Notes: generated by a model from the letters alone, not told the origin. Positions 1-8,405 are shown, numbered from the stretch's first letter. The stretch is 59,587 nt of DNA from Bacteroides sp. (GCA_023665145.1 JAMPEM010000002.1:31276-90862), one strand, 5' to 3'. A program made the numbers and translations.

Positions 1-315
1 AATATTAACATTTCTAACCCCGCCATTGAGTAAAGGTTTTTCAGGACGGGACACTTCACATACTGAGATTGGTCCGCAGCAATCAGGGGAAACATCGCCA
101 TATATAACGGCATTGATGTCTTCTAATTTTATATCCTTAGATGTTTGACTTCGCCAAAGTTCAAGGTTTTCTGTTGAATTGGCGGTTTCTGCAATACCCT
201 GTGTAAGTTGTAGGAAATCAGGATATGGCAACTCGTAATAATCAGGTCCACAAGCCAAAGTGGTTAATGCACTGAAACTAAATGTCAGACCTGTTATAAA
301 TTTGAGAAATTTCAT
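1..315 (-). CDS. Secreted lipoprotein-like protein, 3' end cut by window edge
   Basis: The minus strand reads open from an ATG at 313-315 to base 1 (105 codons), so the C-terminus lies outside the window. The N-terminus is a signal peptide: a basic start, a hydrophobic stretch, then ALTTLACGPDYY, where the Cys could be a lipidation site. A second Cys cluster (DCCGP) follows near residue 82. I do not recognise the family. The start lies 38 bases inside the 3' end of the upstream gene (278-1348) in another frame, which suggests the two are translated from one message. Being next to another exported lipoprotein hints at an envelope role, but no function can be assigned. Confidence 0.6.
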   Translation of the reverse strand, partial: MKFLKFITGLTFSFSALTTLACGPDYYELPYPDFLQLTQGIAETANSTENLELWRSQTSKDIKLEDINAVIYGDVSPDCCGPISVCEVSRPEKPLLNGGVRNVNI

Positions 316-1348
316 TGTCAGAGAAGTTTTTGATGTTTTTGGAGTCAAGATGATATAGAATTATAGATTTTGGCTTATTGGAGAATTGGGAGTAAATAAG
401 ATCTTTCACGCGGCAAATGACATTAAAATCTGATTTTTCGTGACGAAGCACATCCCCTTCGCGCATGCTCGATTGACCCATTTGGGCATTGGAGGTAGCC
501 CGATAAAGTGCAAAATCTTCTTTTATAGATTTGGTAAAAGATGTATGAAAAATAGAGTCGGTGCTAATAATACCGGCAAACTCATTGTTTCGATAACAGA
601 GTGTCCAATCATAGATTGGCAAAGCAAGATCAAGATGCAGCGGATAGTTGACGGTACTTTTCAAATATGGTGCAACATCGTTAAAATTAAGAATAGAATT
701 ATGGCTTTTAAGGTTACGGAAAGAGCCTGTGTTATAGCACATCAAGACACCATAGTCAACCGGTGGAGCTGCTTTTTTCAGTTGATGTAATCGGATAGTG
801 GAACTGAGTGTAAACGGCACTTCTGCAATACTGTTCAAAGTGTCACGGACTGCTTTACAGAGGGCAAAGTAAGTAGAGTCAGTAGATTCGGTCCAATCGC
901 AGTCGAGTTGTAGTTCCGACACATTTGGGATATCATTGTATGATACCATGTTGAGTGTACGGTGGACAATCTTGGAAGCGGCATCTGTTTCTTTCCCTTT
1001 CATCGCTTTTAGAGCATCAATGGTGATATAAATTGTAGGGACTACATGTTTGACTGTGCCGGGAATGGTATCGGTAAATGTGAGCGTCGCATTCGGGAGA
1101 AAATCATATTGGGCTTTCTTGCGACTGACGAAATAATTGTCTTCAGCCACAATATCAAAAAATCGAATATACATTCTGCCAATCTGATTTGTCGTTAGGA
1201 AGTCACGCTCAATAGAATCAAGTCTGAAATCGGTGCGCCAGTAATAAATGCTATTGCATTCTTGATGTACAAAAGGTTTAACCTCTACTTTTTCTTCGCA
1301 TCCAAAAAGAAGAATACTAATCAAAGAGATGAAAAAAAGGTTTCTCAT
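278..1348 (-). CDS. Lipoprotein with possible TIM-barrel (GH18/DUF3142-like) fold
   Basis: Starting at the ATG at 1346-1348 gives a 356-residue protein with a type II signal peptide (MRNLFFISLISILLFGCEE, Cys 17). An upstream in-frame start at 1420 is rejected because it falls in the terminator hairpin of the preceding gene and gives a non-signal leader. The mature part contains strand-like segments ending in acidic or hydrophobic clusters (LQLDCDWTES near residue 145, GVLMCYNTGSF, LHLDLALPIYDW), an order that recalls the beta/alpha barrels of GH18-related proteins. No DxxDxDxE chitinase motif is visible, so an enzymatic function is not claimed. It is read together with the overlapping downstream gene. 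Confidence 0.6.
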   Translation of the reverse strand: MRNLFFISLISILLFGCEEKVEVKPFVHQECNSIYYWRTDFRLDSIERDFLTTNQIGRMYIRFFDIVAEDNYFVSRKKAQYDFLPNATLTFTDTIPGTVKHVVPTIYITIDALKAMKGKETDAASKIVHRTLNMVSYNDIPNVSELQLDCDWTESTDSTYFALCKAVRDTLNSIAEVPFTLSSTIRLHQLKKAAPPVDYGVLMCYNTGSFRNLKSHNSILNFNDVAPYLKSTVNYPLHLDLALPIYDWTLCYRNNEFAGIISTDSIFHTSFTKSIKEDFALYRATSNAQMGQSSMREGDVLRHEKSDFNVICRVKDLIYSQFSNKPKSIILYHLDSKNIKNFSDNEISQIYNRSDI

Positions 1349-1405
1349 AAGAGTATTTTCAGTTAGTTGGGGTTTTTCGGTAGTGCAAATTTCATATAAA
1401 ACAAC

Positions 1406-1431
1406 CGTCCGACAAAGCAATTTGTCGGACG
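1406..1431 (-). terminator. Intrinsic terminator after the phosphodiester-glycosidase gene
   Basis: An 11-bp perfect inverted repeat (CGTCCGACAAA / TTTGTCGGACG) with a 4-base loop. On the minus strand it is followed by a T-rich stretch (GTTGTTTTAT). It lies 43 bases past the stop of the 1474-2379 gene and separates that operon from the lipoprotein pair downstream. Confidence 0.75.
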
Positions 1432-1473
1432 ATGTATGAAATGGAATAATGTATGTATGAAATGAAGTTTGGA

Positions 1474-2379
1474 TTAGTACCAGACTATATAATTTGTGTT
1501 TGGAGAGGCATTTTCCACAACTTTCCCAAACTCAATCTTGCGGCCGCCTATATCTTTAGCAAATCCGTATGCAGTTGAACCGATCAAATATATAGCGTTA
1601 GATACACCCATATCGACAAGTGTCTGCGAGAATTCATGGAACGAAAGACGATCTTGGCTCATTATAACTACGACATTCCCGTTAAGTTCAGCAAGTGCTT
1701 TGCGCTGAGAATTATTTTGTGGTTTATTTTCAACGACTTGATTGGAGACAACCAAGGGATATTGACGAAAAAAGTATCCGTTAGATTCTAAAGCTTGTTC
1801 AAGCAATGGAGTTGCCTCGGCAACACCTAGATTGATTTTACCTCCAATTATGGCACAGTAGCCCGATTTAGCTTGTCCCTTGCTTAAAAGTTCACCTTTG
1901 AGGACGAACGCACCGACAATTTGACCATTGTCACGTCGAATACCGGCCGCCTGTGCTACTAATACAGCCGTCGAATCGTTCAAAATATCATCACCCACAT
2001 GAAGCTTGGGAGTGGCATTTATGGGATTATAGATGAGAAATTTCTTATCTCTGATTATGGTATCATTAATCACCACATATCGTTTAACATTTTTTCTCGC
2101 ATGGGAGAGAGAATCAATATTCGATGTAGATTCTACAGAAATATTATTAATTTCAAGATTTGACCCGGAAAATTCTGCCGGTTCATTTTGATGGTCAATC
2201 TTGCCTGCGGATTTAAAAAAGAAAAACAACAGGCAGAAGGTAACTACAGCTACAATCACAGAAAATACAATCAGCACAATATTCCGTTTGCGACGTGGCG
2301 GTTGTGTTGAGCCGTTGGTGGTATTTGATGAAATTATACGGATTTCATCATCATTTATATCAGGTGGTAGTTTGCTCAT
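1474..2379 (-). CDS. Membrane-anchored phosphodiester glycosidase (NAGPA-like domain)
   Basis: A 301-residue protein with an N-terminal cytoplasmic tail, one membrane segment (about residues 34-56, IVLIVFSVIVAVVTFCLL) and an extracytoplasmic C-terminal domain. That domain carries the signature of the phosphodiester glycosidase / NAGPA family: GYCAIIGGKINLGVAEATPLL, PLVVSNQVVENKP and DMGVSNAIYLIGSTAYG. Family members hydrolyse sugar-phosphodiester links; the substrate here is unknown. The start overlaps the stop of the upstream LytTR gene by four bases (ATGA), so the two are translationally coupled. A terminator follows at 1406-1431. The pairing suggests that a LytTR-type regulator and a surface glycosidase form one signalling or envelope-remodelling unit, which is inference. 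Confidence 0.75.
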   Translation of the reverse strand: MSKLPPDINDDEIRIISSNTTNGSTQPPRRKRNIVLIVFSVIVAVVTFCLLFFFFKSAGKIDHQNEPAEFSGSNLEINNISVESTSNIDSLSHARKNVKRYVVINDTIIRDKKFLIYNPINATPKLHVGDDILNDSTAVLVAQAAGIRRDNGQIVGAFVLKGELLSKGQAKSGYCAIIGGKINLGVAEATPLLEQALESNGYFFRQYPLVVSNQVVENKPQNNSQRKALAELNGNVVVIMSQDRLSFHEFSQTLVDMGVSNAIYLIGSTAYGFAKDIGGRKIEFGKVVENASPNTNYIVWY

Positions 2380-2741
2380 TTTGAGTCCTCCTTTTCTATA
2401 TAGTTCTTTAAAGCCTTGAGTGCTTCACGAGAAGCGGAAACATCATGTTTGAATGTTCTGCAATCAGACAAAGTCAACTTTTGACGCGAGGGATTAATAA
2501 AAATAATGAAATCTCGATTGACAATTAAGCTTTTACCGATGCGAATAAACCGGTTGTCATCACCATCCACTCTCTCGGATATGCTACGTTCAATCTGACC
2601 AAGTTGCATTGTTAAAACATACTCGCTTCCGTCTGCCATAGTTATGGTAGAATAATTACCGTCGGCAGTGATGAACACCACTGCTTCGGAAGGGACTCGG
2701 ATAAGCTCCGAGGATGTGGAAAAGAGTATGCTTTTATCCAT
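2376..2741 (-). CDS. Stand-alone LytTR DNA-binding protein
   Basis: A 121-residue protein made up almost entirely of a LytTR DNA-binding domain. It shows IRVPSEAVVFITADGNYSTI at the front, the central LGQIERSI and FIRIGKSLIVNRDFI segments and a short basic/acidic tail. In AgrA/LytR-type proteins this domain follows a receiver; here there is no room for one, so the protein is not a conventional response regulator. It overlaps the phosphodiester-glycosidase gene by four bases and starts 9 bases after the upstream lipoprotein stop. Targets and signal are unknown; single-domain LytTR proteins are often autoregulators of their own operon. Confidence 0.85.
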   Translation of the reverse strand: MDKSILFSTSSELIRVPSEAVVFITADGNYSTITMADGSEYVLTMQLGQIERSISERVDGDDNRFIRIGKSLIVNRDFIIFINPSRQKLTLSDCRTFKHDVSASREALKALKNYIEKEDSK

Positions 2742-2750
2742 AATCTAAAA

Positions 2751-3155
2751 TTATTCTATGACTGAAACGGAATATTCAAAATTAATCCAACGATACTCAT
2801 TGTCTTCATATAGATATTTCGCTTTCTCCTCCCAATGCATAAAAACCCATGTTTCTGAAAAAGGTATAGAGTCAGAAAATAATTTAGAATTAAAGAATTC
2901 CATTCTATCTTGTTCGGTTAAATTATACATCATGCGAGAATGCATCATCATATTCCCATCTGATATAGAATCATAAAAATTATCAATCTGTTGAAGCTCC
3001 TCGAAAGAATTGGGTTTTGGCGGGAATCTATCTGACGTTGTAAAAAACTCATCTTTAGCCGTGCCATTACCACACGAAGATGCTCCAAATAAAAAAATTG
3101 AGAATAAAATAGTAGCATGAACTGCGAATATTTTATTTGGATTATAAATGGTCAT
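2751..3155 (-). CDS. Small lipoprotein of unknown function, first gene of the LytTR operon
   Basis: A 134-residue protein with a hydrophobic segment ending in a lipobox (FLFGASSCGNG, Cys about residue 28). The mature part is short, polar and rich in Met, Asp and aromatic residues (DGNMMMHSRMMYNL). I do not recognise the family. A -7 element lies about 20 bases upstream of the start. It is followed 9 bases later by the LytTR gene, so the order is lipoprotein, regulator, membrane glycosidase. It could be a sensor or partner of the other two, but this rests only on position. Confidence 0.6.
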   Translation of the reverse strand: MTIYNPNKIFAVHATILFSIFLFGASSCGNGTAKDEFFTTSDRFPPKPNSFEELQQIDNFYDSISDGNMMMHSRMMYNLTEQDRMEFFNSKLFSDSIPFSETWVFMHWEEKAKYLYEDNEYRWINFEYSVSVIE

Positions 3156-3174
3156 ATAGATTCGTTTATAATGG

Positions 3175-3182
3175 CAAAGTTA
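3175..3182 (-). promoter_or_regulatory. Bacteroidetes -7 box for the lipoprotein-LytTR operon
   Basis: On the minus strand the bases read TAACTTTG, an exact match to the Bacteroidetes sigma-ABfr -7 consensus TAnnTTTG, about 20 bases upstream of the start at 3155. No convincing -33 element sits at the expected distance. Confidence 0.55.
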
Positions 3183-3470
3183 CAAAAAAATCAGAGAACA
3201 CTGCTCATTTAGAGCAAGAAACTATCCCTGTACGAAGACGAAAGTTTCCAAATCCATTAACACTTATTTTTAAACAACCTCTTAGAAAAATTGTGTTCTT
3301 ACAATAATTTGCCCCCTTTTTTGTGTTATATAAATAACCGGGTGTAATATGTTATTACCGTATTTCATCGGCTGGATTGTTTTGTAATGTAATTTTCTAC
3401 TGTTATAACCTTTTCTTTTACACACCGGATGATTCCACCCGTAGATATATAACCCGAAGCAGAATTTATC
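3183..3470. other. Divergent intergenic region upstream of rnr
   Basis: About 290 AT-rich bases between the minus-strand lipoprotein operon and rnr. It holds the motif TTAAACAACCTCTTA (3270-3284), which recurs exactly at 29831-29845 in the promoter region of the GT4 gene. No full TTTG-N19-21-TAnnTTTG promoter for rnr is visible; a partial -7 (TAATTTG, 3305-3311) lacks a well-placed -33. An open frame on the minus strand across 3282-3590 overlaps the rnr start and is treated as chance. Confidence 0.5.
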
Positions 3471-5708
3471 ATGAAAGAGAATAAAAAAATTACCACTAAA
3501 CGACTGAAGAAGAGAGAACTTCTTGACAAAATACTTGAATTTCTCCAAAAGGAGAATAAAAAAGCATTTAATTACAAACAAATAGCGCACGCAATCGGAG
3601 CTGAAAGCACATCAAATCGCCTCGATATCATAAATCTGCTTGACGATCTTACAGCTGCTGACGAGATTATCGAGGTGAGCTTGGGACGCTATAAGGCGAA
3701 ATCAAATCGCGGCACCGAGCAAACAGGTGTCTTTGTACGCCGCAGCAACGGTCGCAATTATGTGATGATAGACGATGAACAGATTCTCGTGGCAGAGCGT
3801 AATTCGATGCATGCACTCAACGGTGACAAAGTCAGAGTCATCATTTCAGCCACACGCAAAGGACAAGAACCGGAGGCTCGTGTCGTAGAGATTATTGAGG
3901 CCAAAGATCAGGTCTTTATCGGTACGCTTAATGTAGAAAAGAATTATTCTGCTTTGGTGACCGACAGCAAATTTTTGGCCGCTGACATCATCATACCACG
4001 TTCAAAGCTCAAAGGAGGCAAAAATGGTGACAAGGCAATAGCTCGAATCACTTATTGGGGTGATAATGAGATGAACCCACGCGGTGAGATTGTGGATATT
4101 CTTGGCCGTAAGGGTGAGAATAATGCTGAGATGCACGCCATTTTGGCTGAATTTGGACTTCCCTACAAATATCCGGAGGCTGTTGAGAAAGCTGCAAATC
4201 AAATCGATGCCGGAATCACTCCGACAGAGATTGCCAAACGTGAAGATTTCCGTAACGTGACGACGTTTACAATTGATCCGGCGGATGCCAAGGATTTCGA
4301 TGACGCATTGTCCATCCGTCAACTTGCCAACGGAAATTTTGAGGTCGGTGTCCATATAGCCGATGTGACTCATTATGTACTTCCCAATACGATTATAGAC
4401 AAAGAAGCTCGTCAACGTGCCACAAGTGTTTACCTTGTGGACAGAACAATTCCCATGCTCCCCGAACACCTCTCTAACGGAATTTGCTCCCTTCGTCCCG
4501 ACGAGGAAAAATTATGCTTCTCCGCCATATTTGAGCTTGATGATAAGGCTCATGTGATAAATTCCCGTATCGGTCGTACAGTCATTAAATCTGACAGGCG
4601 GTTTACATACGAAGAAGCTCAAAACGTAATCGAAACCGGAAAAGGGGATTTCGCCCGCGAGATACTACGATTGAACGACCTTGCCAAGCAGATGCGCCGC
4701 CGTCGTTATGACCATGGTGCTCTGGAATTTGACCGAGCCGAAGTGAAATTCAATATCGACAAAGATGGAAAACCCGTAAGTGTATATTTCAAGGTAGCTA
4801 AAGATGCCAATAAGCTAATAGAAGAGTTTATGCTCCTTGCAAACCTCACCGTTGCCGAAAGCATCGGAAAAGTACCCAAAGGGAAGAAAGCCAAAACATT
4901 CGTATATCGTGTGCATGACAATCCCGACCCGGAGAAAATCAGTAACTTCTCTCTGATTGCCGCCCGTTTCGGTTATAAGATAAACGCTGAAGGGAAAGCG
5001 AAAGAGGTCAACAAGAGTCTCAACCGTCTGCTTAAAGACGTCAAAGGGAAAGGCGAAGAATCAATGCTCGCAATGCTTGCAATCCGCTCCATGGCAAAAG
5101 CTACCTATACCACTGACAATGTCGGACACTATGGGCTTGCACTCGATTATTACACCCATTTCACCTCACCGATTCGTCGTTATCCCGATATGATGGTTCA
5201 CCGCCTGCTTCAAAGATATTTCGACAAAGGACGCAGTGCCGACAAACTGAAAGTGGAGGATCAGTGCCGTCATTCATCCGACATGGAACTGCTCGCATCA
5301 AATGCCGAAAGAGCATCCGTCAGATACAAACAAGTGGAATTCATGAGTGAACATCTCGGCGATATCTACGAAGGTGTAATCAGCGGTGTGACAGAATGGG
5401 GACTATATGTGGAATTGTCAGACAATCTTTGCGAAGGACTTGTGCCTATACGTGACCTTAACGATGATTATTATGACCTTGATGAGAAGAACTATTGCCT
5501 GATAGGTCGCAAAAATCACAACCGGTACACACTTGGCGACAGAGTAAAAGTGCAGGTGGCACGTGCCGACCTCGACCACAAACAACTCGATTTTGCTCTC
5601 CTTTCCGATGACGGGAATCCCAACAGACCGCTTCGTCAAGTTCCCAACCCCAATCCAAGAGCCAAAAGGAATAATCAGAAAGGGAAACATGGAAGGAGGA
5701 AAAGATAA
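3471..5708 (+). CDS. rnr: Ribonuclease R
   Basis: A 745-residue processive 3'-5' exoribonuclease that degrades structured RNA. An N-terminal basic winged-helix/cold-shock region (residues 1-210) precedes the RNB catalytic domain. The metal-binding signature DPADAKDFDDALSI lies at about residue 268, followed by VGVHIADVTHYV, and HFTSPIRRYPDMMVHRLLQ further on. A C-terminal S1 domain begins at about residue 629 (GVISGVTEWGLYVEL), and the protein ends in a basic tail (RAKRNNQKGKHGRRKR) common in RNase R. Length and domain order are normal for the family. The glycosidase gene follows after 34 bases. Confidence 0.96.
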   Translation: MKENKKITTKRLKKRELLDKILEFLQKENKKAFNYKQIAHAIGAESTSNRLDIINLLDDLTAADEIIEVSLGRYKAKSNRGTEQTGVFVRRSNGRNYVMIDDEQILVAERNSMHALNGDKVRVIISATRKGQEPEARVVEIIEAKDQVFIGTLNVEKNYSALVTDSKFLAADIIIPRSKLKGGKNGDKAIARITYWGDNEMNPRGEIVDILGRKGENNAEMHAILAEFGLPYKYPEAVEKAANQIDAGITPTEIAKREDFRNVTTFTIDPADAKDFDDALSIRQLANGNFEVGVHIADVTHYVLPNTIIDKEARQRATSVYLVDRTIPMLPEHLSNGICSLRPDEEKLCFSAIFELDDKAHVINSRIGRTVIKSDRRFTYEEAQNVIETGKGDFAREILRLNDLAKQMRRRRYDHGALEFDRAEVKFNIDKDGKPVSVYFKVAKDANKLIEEFMLLANLTVAESIGKVPKGKKAKTFVYRVHDNPDPEKISNFSLIAARFGYKINAEGKAKEVNKSLNRLLKDVKGKGEESMLAMLAIRSMAKATYTTDNVGHYGLALDYYTHFTSPIRRYPDMMVHRLLQRYFDKGRSADKLKVEDQCRHSSDMELLASNAERASVRYKQVEFMSEHLGDIYEGVISGVTEWGLYVELSDNLCEGLVPIRDLNDDYYDLDEKNYCLIGRKNHNRYTLGDRVKVQVARADLDHKQLDFALLSDDGNPNRPLRQVPNPNPRAKRNNQKGKHGRRKR

Positions 5709-5742
5709 ACCACTAATAACTTATCAATAACAACTTATAAAA

Positions 5743-8001
5743 ATGATATCACCCCTGATTCTGGCACTCTGTGCCGCAAGCTCGGCAGCTCCGGACACCA
5801 TTGTGGCTACCGATGCATACGTATGGCAAGGTGACTCTATCATCCAAGGCTCATATACGGCCAAAGCATTATCGCCATATCATATTCAATCCACATACTC
5901 CGGTCGGCCGGGATATTTCATGCCCATCGATAAGGAATGGAAATTGAAAAATGACATATCCGATTATCCGGCACTCAAATCCGGCAATACTCTCCATCAA
6001 GCCGTTTTTAACCTCGCCCTCGATGAGATGGTAAACGCCGTCGAGCCTGACACCACACTGCGCACCGGAAAAGAATGGGCCGGTGTATGGACTCGCGACG
6101 TCTCCTATTCCATAATCCTTTCTATGGCCGCACTTCAACCTGAAGCCTCCAAAATCTCTTTGATGAAGAAGGTCAACCCTAAAGGGCAAATCATACAGGA
6201 CACCGGCTCGGGCGGTGCATGGCCGGTCAGCACCGATCGCCTCGTATGGGCACTGGCTGCCGATGAAGTGTATCGCGCTACCGGTGATAAGGATTGGCTT
6301 AAACAAGTTTACCCCATAATCGAACGTTCTATCCTTAAAGATGATGCCACTGTAGTAGCTCCCAATGGATTGACTCGCGGCGAAACCTCTTTTATCGATT
6401 GGCGTGAACAGTCTTATCCCAAATGGATGCAGACTGCCGACATTGCAAAAAGTGAAGCTATGAATACCAATATGGTAAGAGCCGCTACACTTCGCACGCT
6501 CGCTGATATGGCTTCCGAGCTGGGGAAAAAACGCGATGCCGAAAAATATAACAAGATGGCTGACAAGCTCGTCAAATCTATCGACGAAACTTTTTGGATG
6601 CCTGATAAAGGGTATTATGGAATGTTCACCTACGGCCGTGACAATTTAATCCTTAATCCAAGAGCTGAAACTCTGGGCGAGAGTCTCGCTATTCTATACA
6701 ATATCGCTTCGCCCGAAAAAGCCCGCAGTATTACCGAGAATAACCCTACCACACCTTTCGGCACAGCTATATTCTATCCTCAGATAGCCGATATGCCCAA
6801 CTATCACAACAATGCCCTCTGGCCTTTTGTCGGTGCTTACTGGGCATTGGCAAATGCAAAAGCAGGAAATGAACCCGGCACTCTCGAGGCAATCGGTGCA
6901 ATTTTCCGCCCGGCAGCTCTTTTCACCACTAACAAGGAGAATTTTAATCTCGACAATGGTGACATTTTCACCGAACTGAATTCTTCCAATATGTTATGGT
7001 GTCTTTCCGGAAATATCGCATTGACAATGAAAATCCTCTTCGGCGTCAATTTCGTAAAAGATGGTATAATCTTCCGGCCATTCGTGCCTCAGGCTCTTGA
7101 TGACACCCGCACTTTGGAACATTTCCCTTACCGAGGTGGCAAATTCAATGTCACGGTTTCGGGTTATGGTGACAAAATTGCATCAATGACTGTTAACGGT
7201 AAACCATACGACCCGAACAAACCGGTTGCAGCGCGTCTGCTCGAAAATAACGCTGACGTCAGGATTGTGATGAATTCTCAGCCCATCGCTCCATTGACAG
7301 TAAATCGTCAGCCCAACAAAAAAGCTCCTCTTACTCCAATCGCATGGATAGAGGAAGATATGCTTAAATGGAATCCAATCGAATACATTGCGCGATATGA
7401 CGTGCTCAAAGACGGAAAAAAGGTAACCTCAACCCGTCGCACTGATTTTAAACTCGATGAACCGGGGGAATGGCAAGTAGTGGGAATCAGCACCGACGGA
7501 ATCGAATCGTTCGCATCCGAACCACGCAGCAACCGTCCCGTCATTACACTTCAGATACCGAATGAGGGAACAACGTTTAAATCCACCGAAATCTCTTATC
7601 AGCCCACTACTGAAATCACAGGATACACAGGTGAAGGTTTTGTGGAAACTGACCACAATAGCACACCGATTAGCGTAACATTAGCTGCAGAAGATTTCCC
7701 GGCTGAGAAATCGGGTGAGTATTTTGTCACAGTGAGATATTCCAATGGAAACGGCCCGGTCAATACTGAGAATAAATGCGCTGTTCGCACTTTGATTATT
7801 GACGGAGAAAAGGTCGGAACTGTAGTTATGCCCCAACGAGGAGTCGCCAATTGGGATGATTGGGGGATGAGTTACAGTATCCCGGTAAACCTAACTCCGG
7901 GTGAACATACCTTCGTTCTTGAATATCTTCCGGAAGATGAAAACATGAATTTGGGTACAAATCACGCTTTGATTGACGCTATTATTCTTACACGGAAATA
8001 G
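5743..8001 (+). CDS. Exported six-hairpin glycosidase with C-terminal carbohydrate-binding-like module
   Basis: A 752-residue protein with a signal-peptide-like start (MISPLILALCAASSAAPDT). The centre is an (alpha/alpha)6-barrel of the six-hairpin glycosidase superfamily. Visible pieces include GVWTRDVSYS (about residue 114), GGAWPVSTDRLVWALAADEV, GETSFIDWREQSYPKWM, NNALWPFVGAYWALANAK and SSNMLWCLSGNIA. Such proteins are often named glycogen-debranching-like. The acidic residues in WTRDV and SFIDWRE are candidates for catalysis but I cannot assign them. After a linker, the last ~170 residues (GEGFVETDHNS..., GVANWDDWGMSYSIPVNL, HALIDAIILTRK) resemble a CBM6/35-type beta-sandwich. The likely role is periplasmic or surface glycan breakdown; substrate unknown. 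A strong terminator follows. Confidence 0.75.
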   Translation: MISPLILALCAASSAAPDTIVATDAYVWQGDSIIQGSYTAKALSPYHIQSTYSGRPGYFMPIDKEWKLKNDISDYPALKSGNTLHQAVFNLALDEMVNAVEPDTTLRTGKEWAGVWTRDVSYSIILSMAALQPEASKISLMKKVNPKGQIIQDTGSGGAWPVSTDRLVWALAADEVYRATGDKDWLKQVYPIIERSILKDDATVVAPNGLTRGETSFIDWREQSYPKWMQTADIAKSEAMNTNMVRAATLRTLADMASELGKKRDAEKYNKMADKLVKSIDETFWMPDKGYYGMFTYGRDNLILNPRAETLGESLAILYNIASPEKARSITENNPTTPFGTAIFYPQIADMPNYHNNALWPFVGAYWALANAKAGNEPGTLEAIGAIFRPAALFTTNKENFNLDNGDIFTELNSSNMLWCLSGNIALTMKILFGVNFVKDGIIFRPFVPQALDDTRTLEHFPYRGGKFNVTVSGYGDKIASMTVNGKPYDPNKPVAARLLENNADVRIVMNSQPIAPLTVNRQPNKKAPLTPIAWIEEDMLKWNPIEYIARYDVLKDGKKVTSTRRTDFKLDEPGEWQVVGISTDGIESFASEPRSNRPVITLQIPNEGTTFKSTEISYQPTTEITGYTGEGFVETDHNSTPISVTLAAEDFPAEKSGEYFVTVRYSNGNGPVNTENKCAVRTLIIDGEKVGTVVMPQRGVANWDDWGMSYSIPVNLTPGEHTFVLEYLPEDENMNLGTNHALIDAIILTRK

Positions 8002-8025
8002 AGTAAAAAGAGATAAAATTCGCTT

Positions 8026-8066
8026 GAAAATGGCCGTTTCAGACATTAGAACGGTCATTTTCTGTT
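8026..8066 (+). terminator. Intrinsic terminator of the glycosidase gene
   Basis: A 14-pair stem: 8026-8039 pairs with 8049-8062, including two G-T pairs. The loop is 9 bases and a T-rich run (TGTTAAATTTTGTT) follows. It starts 25 bases after the stop codon and insulates the SRP RNA promoter. Confidence 0.85.
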
Positions 8067-8104
8067 AAATTTTGTTAAATAATAGCATTTTTTTGGCCAA
8101 TTAC

Positions 8105-8135
8105 TTGCGGGGGGAGAAATTTGGTTGTAATTTTG
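8105..8135 (+). promoter_or_regulatory. Promoter of the SRP RNA-tRNA-Thr unit
   Basis: TTG (8105-8107), a 20-base spacer and TAATTTTG (8128-8135) match the Bacteroidetes -33/-7 consensus. The -7 box ends 5 bases before the first base of the RNA stem at 8141, the right distance for a start at or just before the mature 5' end. Confidence 0.8.
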
Positions 8136-8140
8136 CATCC

Positions 8141-8235
8141 GGGTGAGTCCTACACGACTTGCTCCCTCCAATCCCCCAGGTCTTGATCGAAGCAAGGGTA
8201 CGAGGTTGTAGCGGTGCGATGTTGGTAGCTCGCCC
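8141..8235 (+). ncRNA. ffs: Signal recognition particle RNA, small bacterial type (4.5S)
   Basis: About 95 bases whose ends pair (GGGTGAG at 8141-8147 with CTCGCCC at 8229-8235). The distal part carries the conserved SRP signature CCAGG...AGCAAGGGTA (8179-8202) and, on the returning arm, GGTGCGATGTTGGTAG. These elements form the Ffh M-domain site, so the RNA should serve the Ffh/FtsY targeting pathway. The apical segment between CCAGG and AGCA reads TCTTGATCGA rather than the common GGAA-capped helix. A consensus promoter lies immediately upstream and tRNA-Thr starts 5 bases after the 3' stem, so the two are probably made as one precursor. The exact mature ends are inferred from the terminal helix. 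Confidence 0.85.
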
Positions 8236-8240
8236 GAATT

Positions 8241-8314
8241 GCCTCTTTAGCTCAGTTGGCCAGAGCACGTGATTTGTAATCTCGGGGTCGTTGGTTCGAA
8301 TCCGACAAGAGGCT
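8241..8314 (+). tRNA. tRNA-Thr (anticodon UGU)
   Basis: A cloverleaf with acceptor stem GCCTCTT/AAGAGGC, D arm GCTC...GAGC, anticodon loop TTTGTAA (anticodon TGT, 8275-8277) and T arm GTTGG-TTCGAAT-CCGAC. The discriminator is T8314. CCA follows at 8315-8317, so the 3' CCA appears to be encoded. The anticodon stem has one T-T mismatch. Confidence 0.95.
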
Positions 8315-8372
8315 CCAAAAAAAAATGCTGCTCTCAGCATAGCGTTGAATGTTTTTCATAATTTTGTTTTGG

Positions 8373-8405
8373 CGGCGTGTTTAGTTTTAGACATGCCGTT
8401 TTTAC
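8373..8405 (+). terminator. Probable terminator downstream of tRNA-Thr
   Basis: CGGCGTGT (8373-8380) pairs with ACATGCCG (8391-8398) with one G-T pair, followed by TTTTT. A short hairpin (ATGCTG-CTCT-CAGCAT, 8325-8340) sits between it and the tRNA and may mark 3' processing. Confidence 0.65.

Noticed and set aside
8101..8340. Open frame on the minus strand of 79 codons
   Set aside because: It lies antisense to the SRP RNA and tRNA-Thr, which explain the sequence fully.
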